From NCBI GenBank assembly GCA_963924555.1, contig OZ004583.1:8694582-8758581 (forward strand): a DNA stretch of 64,000 nt. Reading direction: 5' to 3'. The notes under the pieces are model-generated. The model searched no databases and was not told the origin of the DNA. It saw only the letters and a list, made by a program, of their open reading frames with translations. Position numbers and translations under genes: made by a program. Origin of the DNA: Crambe crambe. Lineage: Eukaryota > Porifera > Demospongiae > Poecilosclerida > Crambeidae. Numbering within the stretch: the stretch's first letter is position 1; each line of letters starts with the position of its first letter. Of this stretch, positions 23,414 through 35,205 are shown piece after piece.

Positions 23414-24086
23414 ATTAATTCTACTCACTTCTTTAATACATTCGCTATCTGCTTTTCTAGTTGAACACTCAGCTCTCTTCTCAATGCTTCCTTTAGTTGC
23501 CTTTTCAGCTCTGTGACCATCAGCTGTTGAAGTTGTAGATAATGCAGACACTCTCTGTTGTATTTCCTTTTCCAGCTGAACACTCAGCTCTTTTCTCACT
23601 TCTTCCTTTACTTGCTTTTTCACCTCTGTTTCCACCAGCTGTTTGACCTCTAGTGTGTAGGTCATACTGGATCAGAATGTTAACATAAAAGATTATTACA
23701 TTTATACCTTCGGGTCCTATGGTCAGTGCTTTCAGATTGTCAGCATCTTGACTAGCAATAGTGTCCTTATAAAGCACACACAGATATTCCACCAGGTCCA
23801 AACGCCCAATATTCTCCAGACCCTCAGCTAACATGAGGTAAGTAGCTTTACTTCCCAGTTGCTCCTTCCATTTGGTCAGGGACATTAAGCGTTGCGAAGC
23901 ATAGTCACCTTTATGGTTTTCTCTAATAACAGTGCAGTCCAAGTCATGGATACAAGCCAGCGGTTCCCACTTATCCAGCTTCATGGCTATGGATTTACAA
24001 GCTTTAGCAGGACAAGGGATGTTTAGCTTATCTCTTGTTAATTCATTATCTGTCAAGACATCACATAACTCCACTTTAGAGGCCAT
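23414..24086 (-). pseudogene. Death-domain gene, internally deleted copy
   Basis: Exon 1 (23708-24086) is a close copy of the Death-domain exon at 13712-14090, start MASKVELCDVL, with IAMKLDKWEPLA and WKEQLGSKATYLMLAEGL. Helix 2 is shortened (LACIHDLDC). The bases of exon 2 then lack about 170 codons including the LYWN segment, leaving only the charged helical end, which can no longer be joined in frame through the original sites. Without splicing the frame runs a further 60 codons. Confidence 0.7.
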
Positions 24087-24476
24087 AGACTACTATGTAG
24101 AATCTGATAGAACTAACTACTGTAGATCACTAACTTTTGTCATTCAAGGTTTGTTTTGACTGAAGTGGGTGGAAAGACATGAATTCTATTCCCATATCAT
24201 GTGATTATGTTATAAGTTCATTCATAGTTATCATCTGAGTCTTTAACTCAGCACCATGCTAATCAGCACTCACTGGGATGGGAATACAGGAAGAAGCCAT
24301 GCCCTCTAAAGTCACAGTCAAGTTATAAACCATGCACTTAATATGCTTGAACTTACAATAGAAGGATGTTTGAACATAGTGTAGTTGGTAGGTTCAAAAA
24401 AAAATATTCATGAACAAAAGAGTTAAGTTACGTAACCCTTACCCTCCTAATTTCAATAACCACACCCATATATGCA

Positions 24477-24939
24477 TACCATATAGCAGGTAACTTTCGA
24501 GGGAGAATACTTTCGCGAATTTCGTTGGTTTGTTGCAATCAGCGAAAGTTTTCCCCGCGAAATTCAATTAATTCGGTCAAGCGCAAGTGCGCTCCATGCA
24601 CGTGCCATGCCATGCTCGATCGGTGTATGCAGCTGTTTGTTCTTTGTTGCTATGTCTCTGCTCAAGTACTTCCAGAAAAATCCAACTCTTCCAAAGCCTG
24701 ATGGACCACTGTCATCAGTAGTTCCTTCTTCTAGTATAGCAGCCGCTAACAATGAGGTGAAACAGGTATTAGACTACCCTGAGAACGGGAAGAAGAACAC
24801 CAAGTCCAAGATCAAAGCCCAGCGTGGAACGTACATAAGGCCGTGATCGATCAATCAATCGTGAAAGATTTCCCGTGAATTTTTCCATTCATGCTATTCG
24901 CGAAAGTATTCTCCCTCGAAAGTTTCCCGCTATACGGTA
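24477..24939 (+). mobile_element. Deleted DNA transposon with 43-base inverted ends
   Basis: The left end TACCATATAGCAGGTAAC and the right end, read in reverse, TACCGTATAGCGGGAAAC, continue together through CTTTCGAGGGAGAATAC to about 43 bases. The ends begin with TA, fitting a Tc1/mariner/pogo-type target. Inside is a short plus-strand frame (24652-24846) with SLLKYFQKNPTLPKPDGP and AAANNEV, which I recall as the N-terminus of transposase-like proteins in sponge and coral genomes. The rest of the transposase is deleted. Confidence 0.7.
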
Positions 24940-25345
24940 TTACCCTAAGTGTTTTAATGCACCATGCATTAAAACACATGGAGCTAGTAAAGAGTGGTCT
25001 AAACATTTTAGTGCTGATCACATGACTTGTGACCAATCAAATTCCAGTTGGTCCTTACAGAACTAGAACCCTAGCCCTAGTACCTAGCAAGCTCTGACAC
25101 ACTTTGGTTCAGAAAGAATGCTCTAATTTAATGATATTCAAAAAAATAAATGAGGTAAATTCCTGAGGTTTTCCTATTTGAAACCGAATGTAACAAGTGA
25201 AATGCTAAGATTTTTACTTACTGTAAGCACTAAGGACTGAGGCTGAAAGGTCATAGTCCTACCACTAGGCGCCTATGTACCTTCAGCACAGTTCCTCAAG
25301 CGTGCACTAAACATTTAGTGCACATAAAAATGTGCTTTGTGAGAT

Positions 25346-26530
25346 TTAAAGCACACTTTTCAGAGGATCTGATTGGTCACAAGTATAATATATCATAATC
25401 ATCATGCTTAAATTATTTTCAAAGTCATTAACACCTCCCCCCTCCCCCCTCCCATCTTGATAGTGTATATAATGTGCATGTAATCTGTCGGTCGAAATGA
25501 TTTTAGTTTGGTTTTTTTCATCTTCTTCTACTCTCTTTTGGTAATCTTTCTTCATGACTTCATCGACCAGATGAGGACCAGAATGTCCCATAACAGCTCC
25601 TGCAGTACCAAACGCTAGAGCACCGATTCCTGCACCTACAACCCCCGTCCCCGCTCCAATGGCCAGGCCCAGGGGACCTCCGGCCAACCCCCCAATGCCA
25701 GCTCCTACTTCGGCACTGACTCCCAGCGCACCACTCAATCCTCCAACAGATGTAGTGAAAAGTGTAGCTTTAGCTCCATACTTAAATTTAAGCAGGGTTT
25801 CTTGGCCTTCTTCCCTGCACTTGGTGATCATCAGATCAAAAAAGATGCGTCATTAGTCTCTTGAAAGCCAGGCATCACCATGTCGTCATTGTCATCATCA
25901 CCAAAACCAGCCAGCACAGCTAGTAATGTGGCCAGATCATCACGTGCTAATTTCAGATTATCGTACTCTAATATTGTTTTTACTGTTATGTTTTCCACTT
26001 CGATTTTACTCAGTAAATTCATCATTAAATTTTTCTTCATAGTGCCTTCTGTATTGATTTTCTTCAATGCATTCTTGAACTTGCCGGCATAACTCTGTAT
26101 ATGTGCCTTGTACTTCTCTTCTTGGTTTTCATCAGTCTTGGACTTTCTTTGTCGTCTCAATACCTCATTGCTATGGGTGAAAACAACAATGCAATGCTTC
26201 CAAATTTCTTTGCCATAAGCACTTTGTATGGAAGAAATTATATCGAGATTGCAATCATCGAACTTTGCCCCAGGACCTACTGATATACAGAGCAAGATAA
26301 GATCGGCTTTGTCCCTTAAATGCCAAGACAGCCGCTTTAAATCACTCATCCTGTTGCTTGATTGCAATCCCGGACAGTCGATAACCTTAATATTCCCAGC
26401 TTCATTCGTGTAGGAACGAAATTTATCAGTAGATGGATCTGGACTCATTTCTACTTCACTCTCCTCACCAAGAAGATTATAAATGAGGGTGAGTGATTTC
26501 AGGGGCACTTTCACTAGCCATGCTTTTAGT
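25346..26530 (-). pseudogene. Long AIG1/GIMAP-like GTPase, deleted and rearranged
   Basis: A start MASESAPEIT (about 26522) is joined directly to the region TLIYNLLGEES, so the whole linker and the P-loop are missing. The rest is close to the intact long class (VIDCPGLQSSNRMSDL, KHCIVVFTHSN, VENITVKT) until about 25860, where a small deletion breaks the frame in QETNDA. The glycine-rich C-terminus (GAGIGGLAGGPLGLAIGAG) continues in another frame to 25346. It cannot bind nucleotide as it stands. Confidence 0.8.
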
Positions 26531-26561
26531 AGTATTATTTTCAACAGTTACTGATTCAACA

Positions 26562-26815
26562 ATAATTATGGATATTTCAAAAAATCCTGAGAAAGAAAAT
26601 ACCAGCAAAGATTCTGCAACTAAAAATGTAACTGTGATTCCTGATGACAACGACTCTGCTAATGAAGTCCCTGTGGGAGATTTATCTATAGTAGAACCGG
26701 GTGATGATGATGACTCTGCCAATGAAATGCTGATACAACGAAATCCCAATCCAAACAGAAATGTAACAATCGCAATTCTGGGGGAAAGTGGTACGGGAAA
26801 AACGAGTGCATGGGG
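26562..26815 (+). pseudogene. Inverted linker and P-loop of a long GTPase
   Basis: On the plus strand, opposite to all other GTPase genes here, bases encode NPEKENTSKDSATKN, then an acidic linker (VEPGDDDDSANE) and NRNVTIAILGESGTGKT, and then leave the family. This is the N-terminal part of a long-class gene lying head to head with the copy at 25346-26530 that lacks exactly such a part. A local inversion with loss of a few bases at the joints is the simplest reading. Confidence 0.7.
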
Positions 26816-26939
26816 GAGGACAATATATCCTGGTGGTATTCATACTATGACATATTTGCAAGTTGCATGATTTCAATTGACCACACTCACTGTTCTTTGA
26901 CTAGAAACATGGATACAACTTATTTATACCGCTCAAAGC

Positions 26940-27077
26940 TTCCACATTTCCTACAACAGCAATGATGACTTCTTTTATTTTTTGAGGATCTTCGTCAGGT
27001 GAGACTACGAAATCATCATGTATTAGACTTGAAAGTTTGCAGTCTCCAAACTCTGTGACATCCTCTGGAGATGCCAT
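26940..27077 (-). pseudogene. N-terminal scrap of a short GTPase
   Basis: It starts MASPEDVTEFGDCKLSS and runs to EVIIAVVGN, where the P-loop should begin, then is unrelated. It is the sister of the N-termini at 1230 and 35205. Confidence 0.7.
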
Positions 27078-27163
27078 CGTATCCATTTCATTGGAAACAT
27101 AATGACATTCCCAACTGAATATAGCTGGCTTGATATTGTTCTTGTTATTCCTGCCAAACAGGA

Positions 27164-28591
27164 TTAGTTTTTGATTATGCTATGTGTGATCCACACCACA
27201 TGGATCCTTCTGGCAGTGTACCAAGATTGTAGTTGACCTTTCATTAAAATGCCAGCTCCCACTCCGGCACCAACTGCCAGTGCTCCACCCAATCCTCCAA
27301 CAGATGCAGTGAGAAGTGTAGCTTTTGCTCCATACTTGAATTTAAGCAGGGTTTCTTGGCCTTCTTCCCTGCACTTGATGACCATCAGATCAAAGAGGAT
27401 GCGTTTCCAATCTTCATTAGTCTCTTGAAAGCCAGGCATCACCATGTCGTCATCGTCATCATCACCGAAACCAGCTGGCACAGCTAATAATGTGGCCAAA
27501 TCACCACGTGCCAATTCAAGATTATCGTACTCAAATATCGTTTTTACTGTTATGTTTTCAACTTCGATTCTCCTCAGTGCATTCATCATTTTCTCCTTAA
27601 TGCCTTCTGTATTGATTTTCTTCAATGCATTCTTGAACTTGCCGGCATAACTCTGTATATGTGCCTTGTACTTCTCTTCTTTGTCTTCGTTGGTCTTGGA
27701 CTTTCTTTGTCGTCTCCATGCAACATTGCTGTAGGTGAAAACAACAATGCAATGCTTCCAAATTTCTTTGCCATAAGCACTTTGTATGCAAGAAATTATA
27801 TCGAGATTGCCATCATCGAACTTTGCCCCAGGACCTACTGATATACAGAGCAAAATAAGATCGGCTTTGTCCCTTAAATGCCAAGACAGCCGCTTTAAAT
27901 CACTCATCCTGTTGCTTGATTGCAACCCTGGACAGTCGATAACCTTAATATTCCCAGCTTCATTCGTGTAGGAACAGAATTTATCAGTAGATGGATCTGG
28001 ACTCATTTCTACTTCACTCTCCTTACCAAGAAGATTGTAAATGAGGGTGGTTTTCCCTGCACCACTTTTCCCCAGAATAGCGATTGTTACATTTCTGTTT
28101 GGATTGGGATTTACCGGTAGTTGTATATTGGCAAAGTCATCATCATCATCATCATCACCCGTTTCTACTCCAGATAACTCTCCCACAGGGACTTCATTGG
28201 CAGAGTCATCGTCATCATCTGAAGCTATTCCAGCACTGCTTTCTACTTCAGATAGTTCTCCCACACTTCGTTCATCTACAGCAGGCAAACCTCCAACAGG
28301 GGCTTCAAAATTGAAGCTCTGTGCTCTACTTGGAGGCTCTGAAGGGCTTTCACTACCTGCAGTGAGGGTTCGTGTCTTAGGAATTCCTGAGGGAGCTAAA
28401 TTAACTTCTGTGGAAGATCCTGTTCTGCCTTTAGCCTTTCCATTAGGAATCACAGCTGGACTTTCAGTATCTTCTTTGCTAGTATTTTCACTACCTGCAT
28501 GTATCTTAGGAATTCCTGATGGTTCTTTATTGGTACTGTCCTGTTCTTCCTCAGGATTAGGAGTGATTTTAGAGTCACTTTCACTAGCCAT
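27164..28591 (-). CDS. Long AIG1/GIMAP-like GTPase with swapped C-terminus
   Basis: A 475-residue open frame. Residues 1-165 are a polar, Ser/Glu/Asp-rich linker with two runs of aspartates. The P-loop ILGKSGAGKTT, G3 DCPGLQSSNR and the G4-position FTYSN follow. The glycine-rich tail begins (SVGGLGGALAVGAGVGAG) but stops at ILMKG, where the sequence switches to the 3' flank of the short class (compare about 1375-1440), giving about 25 unrelated residues. So the membrane-like tail is cut to one third. It could still be a working GTPase, but the chimeric end suggests a recombinant or dying copy. Confidence 0.7.
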   Translation of the reverse strand: MASESDSKITPNPEEEQDSTNKEPSGIPKIHAGSENTSKEDTESPAVIPNGKAKGRTGSSTEVNLAPSGIPKTRTLTAGSESPSEPPSRAQSFNFEAPVGGLPAVDERSVGELSEVESSAGIASDDDDDSANEVPVGELSGVETGDDDDDDDFANIQLPVNPNPNRNVTIAILGKSGAGKTTLIYNLLGKESEVEMSPDPSTDKFCSYTNEAGNIKVIDCPGLQSSNRMSDLKRLSWHLRDKADLILLCISVGPGAKFDDGNLDIISCIQSAYGKEIWKHCIVVFTYSNVAWRRQRKSKTNEDKEEKYKAHIQSYAGKFKNALKKINTEGIKEKMMNALRRIEVENITVKTIFEYDNLELARGDLATLLAVPAGFGDDDDDDMVMPGFQETNEDWKRILFDLMVIKCREEGQETLLKFKYGAKATLLTASVGGLGGALAVGAGVGAGILMKGQLQSWYTARRIHVVWITHSIIKN

Positions 28592-28599
28592 GTCCTCTT

Positions 28600-28944
28600 A
28601 TTCTTTGGTAGTCCAAATCAACAGATTTAGCAATAAGGCAAAAGGGGGTGGGGTGGTGAGGACAATACAATAATCATATTCAATGGTATCATATATATAG
28701 GCATTAATATTCATACTATTATGCATGGTGTAACTATGTTTTTAATTGACCTTACTCACTGTTTTAGAGATGTTGATATACTGTTTTTATACTGTTTTCA
28801 CTGTTTTTATACTGCTCGGTCTGCTCGGTGCCTCTACTTTTCCCTGCAACACTTCTTTTACCTTTGGATGGATTTTCTTTGGGTGAGACTTGAGAGTCTC
28901 CAGTCTCCAGATGCCATCATATTTCATTGTCTAATACTTTAACC
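28600..28944. other. Spacer between long GTPase and LTR fossil
   Basis: AT-rich 5' flank of the GTPase, ending in a short remnant (about 28843-28940) that echoes the N-terminal coding region of the short GTPase class. No other gene is seen. Confidence 0.4.
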
Positions 28945-31239
28945 ATGTACGAAAGTTCCTGCAAAGGTGTAATGAATTCAAAATCACTCTCAACACTAGT
29001 AAGTTCAGATATGCACAGTCTGAAGTACAGTTCGCAGGATTCGTACTGTCAGCAGATGGGTATCAAATAGACCCTGCAGTTACGGTCGCCATCAAACATT
29101 TTCCCACACCAACCAATCGTACTGATCTTTGTTCCTTTTTTGGACTGGTTAACCAACTCTCTGCATGCTCTGACTCTGTGGCTCCATCATTAGCACCCCT
29201 CCGACCCTTACTTAGTACAAAAAATGACTTTTTGTGGTTACCAGACCATGACCTGGCATTCAGCAAGGCTAAGGAGCTGCTCACCTCACCATCCATTCTG
29301 TCATTTTTCGACATTAACAAACAAACAAGGCTGTGTACTGATGCAAGCCACCAGGGACTTGGGTTCATTTTACAACAAAAGCAAGGGGATACCTGGGAGT
29401 TGGTTCAGGCGGGGTCAAGATTCCTCTCAGACACGGAATCTCGGTATACTGTAATCGAGCTGGAATTACTGGCGGTGACTTGGGCCATTCAGAAATGCAG
29501 AATCTTCCTAGCTGGAATACCACATTTTAAAGTCATCACTGATCACCACCCTCTTTTTTCCATTCTGAATACCCAGTGTCTCAATGAAGTGGAGAACCCA
29601 AGGTTGCAACGCCTTAAGGCTCGTCTAATGCCCTACAATTTCACAGCCGAATGGATCAAGGGAACCTTGAACCAGGCGCCAGACGCTTTGTCAAGATATC
29701 CTGTATCTGACCCACTTCCACAAGATTCCCTTGGAGAACAGGATCACAGTAACACCTCGGAGTTATCCTGTGCTGAGATACGAGCTATCCTCGTACCAGG
29801 CGAAGACAGTATCAGGATTGAGGCCCTGCGGGAGTGTGCAGCAGAGGATGAGGAGTATCAGCAGCTCCTGAAGATCATTCTAGAAGGGTTCCCAAAGCAT
29901 CGTGGCAATTTACCTGAACTGTGTAGACATTATTGGTGCGTCCGTCAACACCTCTCCGTGGATGATGACCTTGTTGTTTGTGGGTGTAGATTGCTAATCC
30001 CTGCGTCTATGAGGAGAGAGGTACTTCAGAAGCTGCATGAATCACACCAAGGCTCAGTACGTACCAAGCAGAGAGCTAGGCTAGTGGTGTACTGGCCTGG
30101 CATTGATAATGACATCGATAATGTCATTCTCACCTGTAAACAATGCCAAGATCTACTTCCAGCTAATCCCAAAGAGCCGATCATCATGAAGCCAACACCA
30201 GAGAGACCGTTTCAAGAAATTGCAGGTGATTTCTGTTATCATGGTGGTAAAAACTATCTCATTTTAGTTGATTGTTATTCTGATTGGCCAGATATATCGA
30301 TGGGTCAAATCACAGCAACTGGTTTGATCTCTGCCCTGAGACAATCCTTCTGCAGGACAGGAGTACCTGACATCATTTGGTCTGACCAAGGAACACAGTT
30401 TATGTCAAAGCAGTTCCAAGAGTTTTCAAAACAATGGGGGTTTAAGCACATTACATCGTCCCCAAGGTACCCTCAGAGTAATGGGAAAAGTGAGGCGACT
30501 GTTAAGTCTATGAAAAAATTGATTCGTACATCCTGGCGAGGACGTTCCATGGATGAAGATGTCTATCTCGGAAAGATGGTTTGTCCCCCGCTCAAGAATT
30601 ATTTGGTAGGCCTGTTCAGGACACATTGCCTGCCCATCGCCGATCATTCGCCCTGGAATGGCAAAAGAAAACAGTTGATGCAGAGAAAAGTCTACTCGAG
30701 AGCAAAGAGAAAAGTGAGATTTATTATAATCAAAATGCTCGTACCCTACCAGATATAAATGTAGGATCAAATGTGGCCATCCACAATGGTGAAACGAAGC
30801 AGTGGGATATTTACGGCATTGTTGTGGAAATCGGACCCTATCATAGATATTATATAAAATTGCATAGTGGAAGGATCCTGGTCAGGAATCGTCGTTTTCT
30901 ACGCCACCGAGTTCCGGTATCCAGTGTACCCCTAGGAATGAACCAAGATCAAGTGCCACCAGTGGCAGCACGTCCCGTCCCTAGACGATCATCTCGGTCT
31001 CGCCGTCGACCAAAGCGTCTTATTGAAGAGATTAAAAGTTTCAGCTTTTGTGCCTAACACCCTACCACAAGTAACTCCACAAAAGCTTTGTGGGGGGTGT
31101 AGGAAATTTGACTCATTCATTTTTATTGTACTCTTGTCATTATTATTGTAGTGTAAATTATAGTCACGTGTAAGTCATGTGATGTTGCTATCCAGCCAGT
31201 CTGGAACTTGTTGAATTAAAGTTAAGTCTATTTCTTACA
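28945..31239 (+). mobile_element. 5'-truncated Ty3/gypsy-type LTR retrotransposon fossil
   Basis: Parts in order: the end of reverse transcriptase (FAGFVLSADGYQIDP), RNase H (LCTDASHQGLGF), an H2C2 zinc finger, the integrase core and the integrase C-terminal region, then a likely 3' LTR of about 140 bases (31098-31239, starting TGTAGGAAAT and ending ATTTCTTACA). The 5' LTR, gag, protease and most of reverse transcriptase are absent. It is broken, with about one or two reading-frame breaks besides the truncation. The long open stretch suggests moderate to young age. It sits inside unit 2, between two GTPase copies. Confidence 0.85.
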
Positions 31240-32320
31240 TCTATACATAGCTAAAACCATAAAAGAGAGGAAAAAAGACCAGGAACAAGTAAGGGAAAAA
31301 TCATTTCTTGAAATGAAAAAAGATGTAGGGATGACCACTGCTCAAAAAAGTAAGGAAACAAGAAGGATGGAAATGGGATCAATCTTTGTTCTGTATATCC
31401 AGCCAACAATCCCTACATATACGTACATTACTACACTATAATCTGAAGCTACCCGACGTATACTGTTGTTGCTAGGGAAAGAGGGGCTGTGACATAAATT
31501 CTTTAGTCAGCTAGACATGGTTTGAGCATTTGAAGCGTAAAATCATACCCATGTCTGTATGCTTCAGGAATACAATGTAATGATTATACCTATGTTTACA
31601 AATGTAACTAAGGTGTGAGCATGTGGGCAATAAGCATTTTGTACCGCATGCCTAGGCTTCACAGAGATTGGTTGTATTTAGGGTGAAGAATTTTTCTTTA
31701 TGCAGGCACCAAATATCTAGCTGTGTCAGTGATCTTTTGTTGTTATTGTTGTTTTCCAATAATCATCTATAAAGCATTCCATATATTGTCGAGCTAGCTG
31801 GCAATACTGCAGAGTCCACATTCTAATTATCATTAGTGCCTGCATATAAAAATACTGCTTGGAGAACTACACGGATACAGTAGCAGCTAGCTAATGGTTA
31901 CATAAAGCTTATCATGAGCAATACCGTTGTAGACTTGTCACTCGAGCTAACTATTCTGTTGCTCTACACCGTCCACTTGTGGTCTCATAAATCACCTTGT
32001 GTTCTCACACGCAGCCTAAAGCATTTCACACGCAGCCTAAAGCATTTCAGATGAAATAGGTAACAGTTCGGCAACAGTGTGCATTATATATACAGAGCTG
32101 GAAATCTTGCCCTTCTTTCCGGAATAAAGCCTTTTTCCAAAAATCACCTCAATTTTAAACACTGGAGAATATCATCTAGACATCATTAAGGCTGAAATTG
32201 AATCGATACTGGTAGTGTGGTGTACTCAAGACAATACAATACCTACAGTGTATGTATGGTCTTAACTGTGATGTTAGCTATAATAGTTAAATTTATGCTG
32301 TTATTTTTCTTCTTTTTTTC
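31240..32320. other. Spacer with a copy of the 440-740 repeat
   Basis: About 31460-31740 is a near-copy of 440-740. The rest is AT-rich with no gene that I can support. Confidence 0.55.
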
Positions 32321-32324
32321 TTTT

Positions 32325-33083
32325 TCATTTTTCATCCTTATTGTTTTTCATACCAAGTATCCATGCCACAGCACCCGCAACACCACCCACTGCTGCACCA
32401 TATGTCCAATGTTTCTCTAATCTTATTTCCTCGCTTTTGTCAATCATCTTCTCTCGGAGAATCTCCAACCATTTTCTATCGGGTATCACTTCATCGTCAT
32501 CTTTTGTACCAACTGGTACAGCAATGATAACATTCTCTAGATTTTGTTTAGGTTGAAGTTCAAATATAGTCTTCACTGTCATGTCCTTAACTCCAAGGCT
32601 TTTTAATTCTTTTTCAAATTTTTGGGCATATTCTTTGAGATAGTCTTTGTATACTTCAAGTGAGCACTCCTCTTGATTGACACAATTAGCAAAGTGACAC
32701 AGTTTTTCCAGATATCTTTTCCAAATGTGCTTTGTAGGTTCATTATTTCTGAATTGTTGTCCTCAAATTTATTTATTGGGGCAACTGGCACACAGTACAA
32801 TAGGAGGTGGAGAAATTTTTTTCTTTTTGAACATAATCATATAGCACCTGAATTTGCTTCTTCTCTTTCCCTCTCAACAATCCAGGAGTATCAATGATAG
32901 TTAATTGTACATTTCCTTTTATCATTGATATTGTTTCACATTTCTTTGTATCAGGATGAGAAATCAATTTTCTTGCGTATAATTTTGTATGCAAGAGTTG
33001 TTTTTCCTGATCCACTTTTTCCTACAACAGCAATGATGATGAGGAGGCTCCTTTTCTTTGGGTGAGGTTTCATATGAAGCCAT
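32325..33083 (-). pseudogene. Short AIG1/GIMAP-like GTPase, multiply broken
   Basis: A copy of 9711-10502 with start MASYETSPKEKEP at 33083. The P-loop is damaged (a base loss before it and a changed GSGKNN-like reading), the A run before LHLLLYC again shifts the frame, and two more gaps follow. The C-terminus AAVGGVAGAVAWILG is kept. At least four breaks. Confidence 0.8.
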
Positions 33084-33246
33084 CTTTATCTAATATTTGT
33101 TAGCCAAAAATCAGCTAAAGGTTTAGCAAGACTACACACTTTAAGTTAATTAAAGGGAAAAAATAAGAGGAACTCTATAATCCTGACTCTAAACATGCAT
33201 GCATGCATCCGAAAAAAAGGGAGGAATAATGCAATAGGCATAACTA

Positions 33247-33411
33247 GGGTATGTTCATGTAACATATTCAATTGGCGAGCGAAGCAGTTGGTGAAAGTCA
33301 TATTTGTGGGGTCAAAGGTGAAATGAACATATGTGCATTCATATTAAAAGTGACCTACGTATCAAAATCTCAGTTTGCATGAATAGGGAGGCTCGCTTCA
33401 CTCGCCAATTA
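33247..33411. mobile_element. Small inverted-repeat insertion with empty sites in paralogues
   Basis: The ends carry AATTGGCGAGCGAAGC and GCTTCACTCGCCAATT as imperfect inverted copies. The same flank without the insert is seen near 10655-10675 and 23128-23148 (GGCATAATAAxTACATCCT), so this is an insertion of about 165 bases made after the copies arose. Confidence 0.6.
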
Positions 33412-34047
33412 CATCCTGTTGCTATTCTGCATGTTGCTGGTGTTTGTGGCCCTACAATTAATCCTTATGCCCAAGGTTATTGTTATTGTTTCTCCTGTTC
33501 TTTTGAAGCATACATGTCTGTTCTTTTGACATGTTATAATTGCATAATTATACTCGAAATACTGATGCAATATATGCACATGTACTTTGGCTTAATATGA
33601 GTAGATTTTGAACGCGGGGCTATTCTGTAGGTTCAAACCTTTCTGAAACTACTGAAACTTCTGAGCTCAATGTTGGAGGATATAATCCTAGAATATATCT
33701 TTCAAAAAAGACCTTGTAAGCTCGTGGAATTTTGAAAATATTTGACCCTTCAGAATAGCCCCACTGTTTGAAATAGCCCCGCTTTGCCTTAGTAGGTTCA
33801 AAAAAATTCATGAATAATAGAGTTAAGTTTACCCTCCTAATTTATGTAGCAGGTTGAAAAAAAAAATTTGTATAGTCATTTCTGGTAACCTAACAAACCA
33901 GGTGGTGGATGATGTTGATCCTCGTTCCTGGGCCCATAAAAAATTGGCCTGGAAACAAGGCTAGGACCAGATGAAAATGGTGATTTTAAAAGTCATTGTA
34001 AAATACTGCTTTGTCTTCTGCCCTGCATACTTTAGTCCTAGCACGCT

Positions 34048-34222
34048 GAAAGTGTTCTGTCTTCAAGTTAGAAGAGAAATATTTCAGTGTTATGAAAGTA
34101 TATTATTGCATGTGCCATCCCTACTTAGATGGCATGTGGAATAATCTTTCATAAAACTGAAATACTTCTCTTCTACTGTCTGTTATACTTGAAGATAGAA
34201 CAACTTTCAGTGTGATCTAATC
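34048..34222. mobile_element. Foldback MITE, copy 1
   Basis: Arms of about 70 bases (CTGAAAGTGTTCTGTCTT at the left and its relatives reversed at the right) enclose a short centre. A second copy with the same flanks lies at 50697-50884. Confidence 0.6.
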
Positions 34223-34403
34223 GACTGCACAATACAATTTATGTAATGAACAAAAATAATACAGCTGAGATGAGCTAGTATATATATTGTAGTTAGTATG
34301 TGTGGTATATAACTACTTCAAAGTATGTATGGTATATAGCTACTTAACTACTTCGAACATCCTATAAATTTCATGAGACTTGACTGTGATGTACAAATTG
34401 TTA

Positions 34404-35205
34404 TTATGCTTCTTTTCTTTTGTTCTGGTCTTTTTCTTTTATAGCATTGACTGTCTTAGCCATAGCAGCCCCACCAAGTGCCCCACCTAATGCCCCACCT
34501 CCTGCTATTGCACCCACAGGACCTCCCGGTACTCCAAGCAATGCACCAACTGTTGCACCAGCAACAGCACCTCCAATAACAGCACCTCCCACTGCAGCAA
34601 TCCCCACAATTATTTTCAAGTTCTGTAGTCTTAGTTTCCACTCTTCCTTGCCTTTAGCAATCATCTGTACACGGAGAATGTCCAACCATTTATCTTTATT
34701 TTGAATACCAGGCATCATTTCATCATCCTCATCATCACCAACTGGTACGGCAATGATAACATTTTACCTTTTCCAAATTTACTTTGTAGGCTCTTCATTA
34801 TTTGTGGATTGCAATCCTTAAATTTAGCTGTTGGGGCAACTGGCACACAGTAGGTGGAGAAAAAAATTTTCTTCTTGAGCATAAACATAGCTCCTGAATT
34901 CGCTTTTGCTCTTTTCCTGTCATCAATCCAGGATTATCAATGATAGTTAATCTTATACCTTCATTTATATCCAACAGGATCTCACATTTCTCAGTGGTGG
35001 GATCAGGACTTATTTTTATTTTGATTTTCCTGCCAAGAGTTTTGTTTGCAAGGCTTGTTTTTCCTGCTCCACTTTTCCCTGCAACAGCAATGATGACTTC
35101 TTGAGGATCTTCTTCAGGTGAGACTACGAAATCATCATGTCCTAGACTTGAGAGTTTGCAGTCTCCAAACTCAGCAAACTCTGTGACATTCTCTGGAGAT
35201 GCCAT
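34404..35205 (-). pseudogene. Short AIG1/GIMAP-like GTPase, internally deleted
   Basis: It starts MASPENVTEFAEFGD at 35205 with a good P-loop GKSGAGKTS and IIDNPGLM. Then a two-base loss shifts the frame, and about 70 codons between FGK and VIIAVPVG are missing. The C-terminal part (34404-34718) keeps the glycine- and alanine-rich tail GGAVAGATVGALLGVPGG. Same subclass as 733-1230 and 51048-51460. Confidence 0.8.

Noticed and set aside
28084-28314. Histidine-rich plus-strand frame
   Set aside because: It is the complement of the aspartate-rich linker of the long GTPase.
33615-33795. Possible foldback element with GGGGCTATTCTG and its complement
   Set aside because: The pairing is short and broken; not enough to call an element.
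34420-34704. Plus-strand Pro/Ala-rich frames opposite GTPase tails (also near 35627, 37598, 46820, 48886 and 51064)
   Set aside because: They are the complement of glycine/alanine-rich coding sequence on the minus strand, whose family homology is clear.
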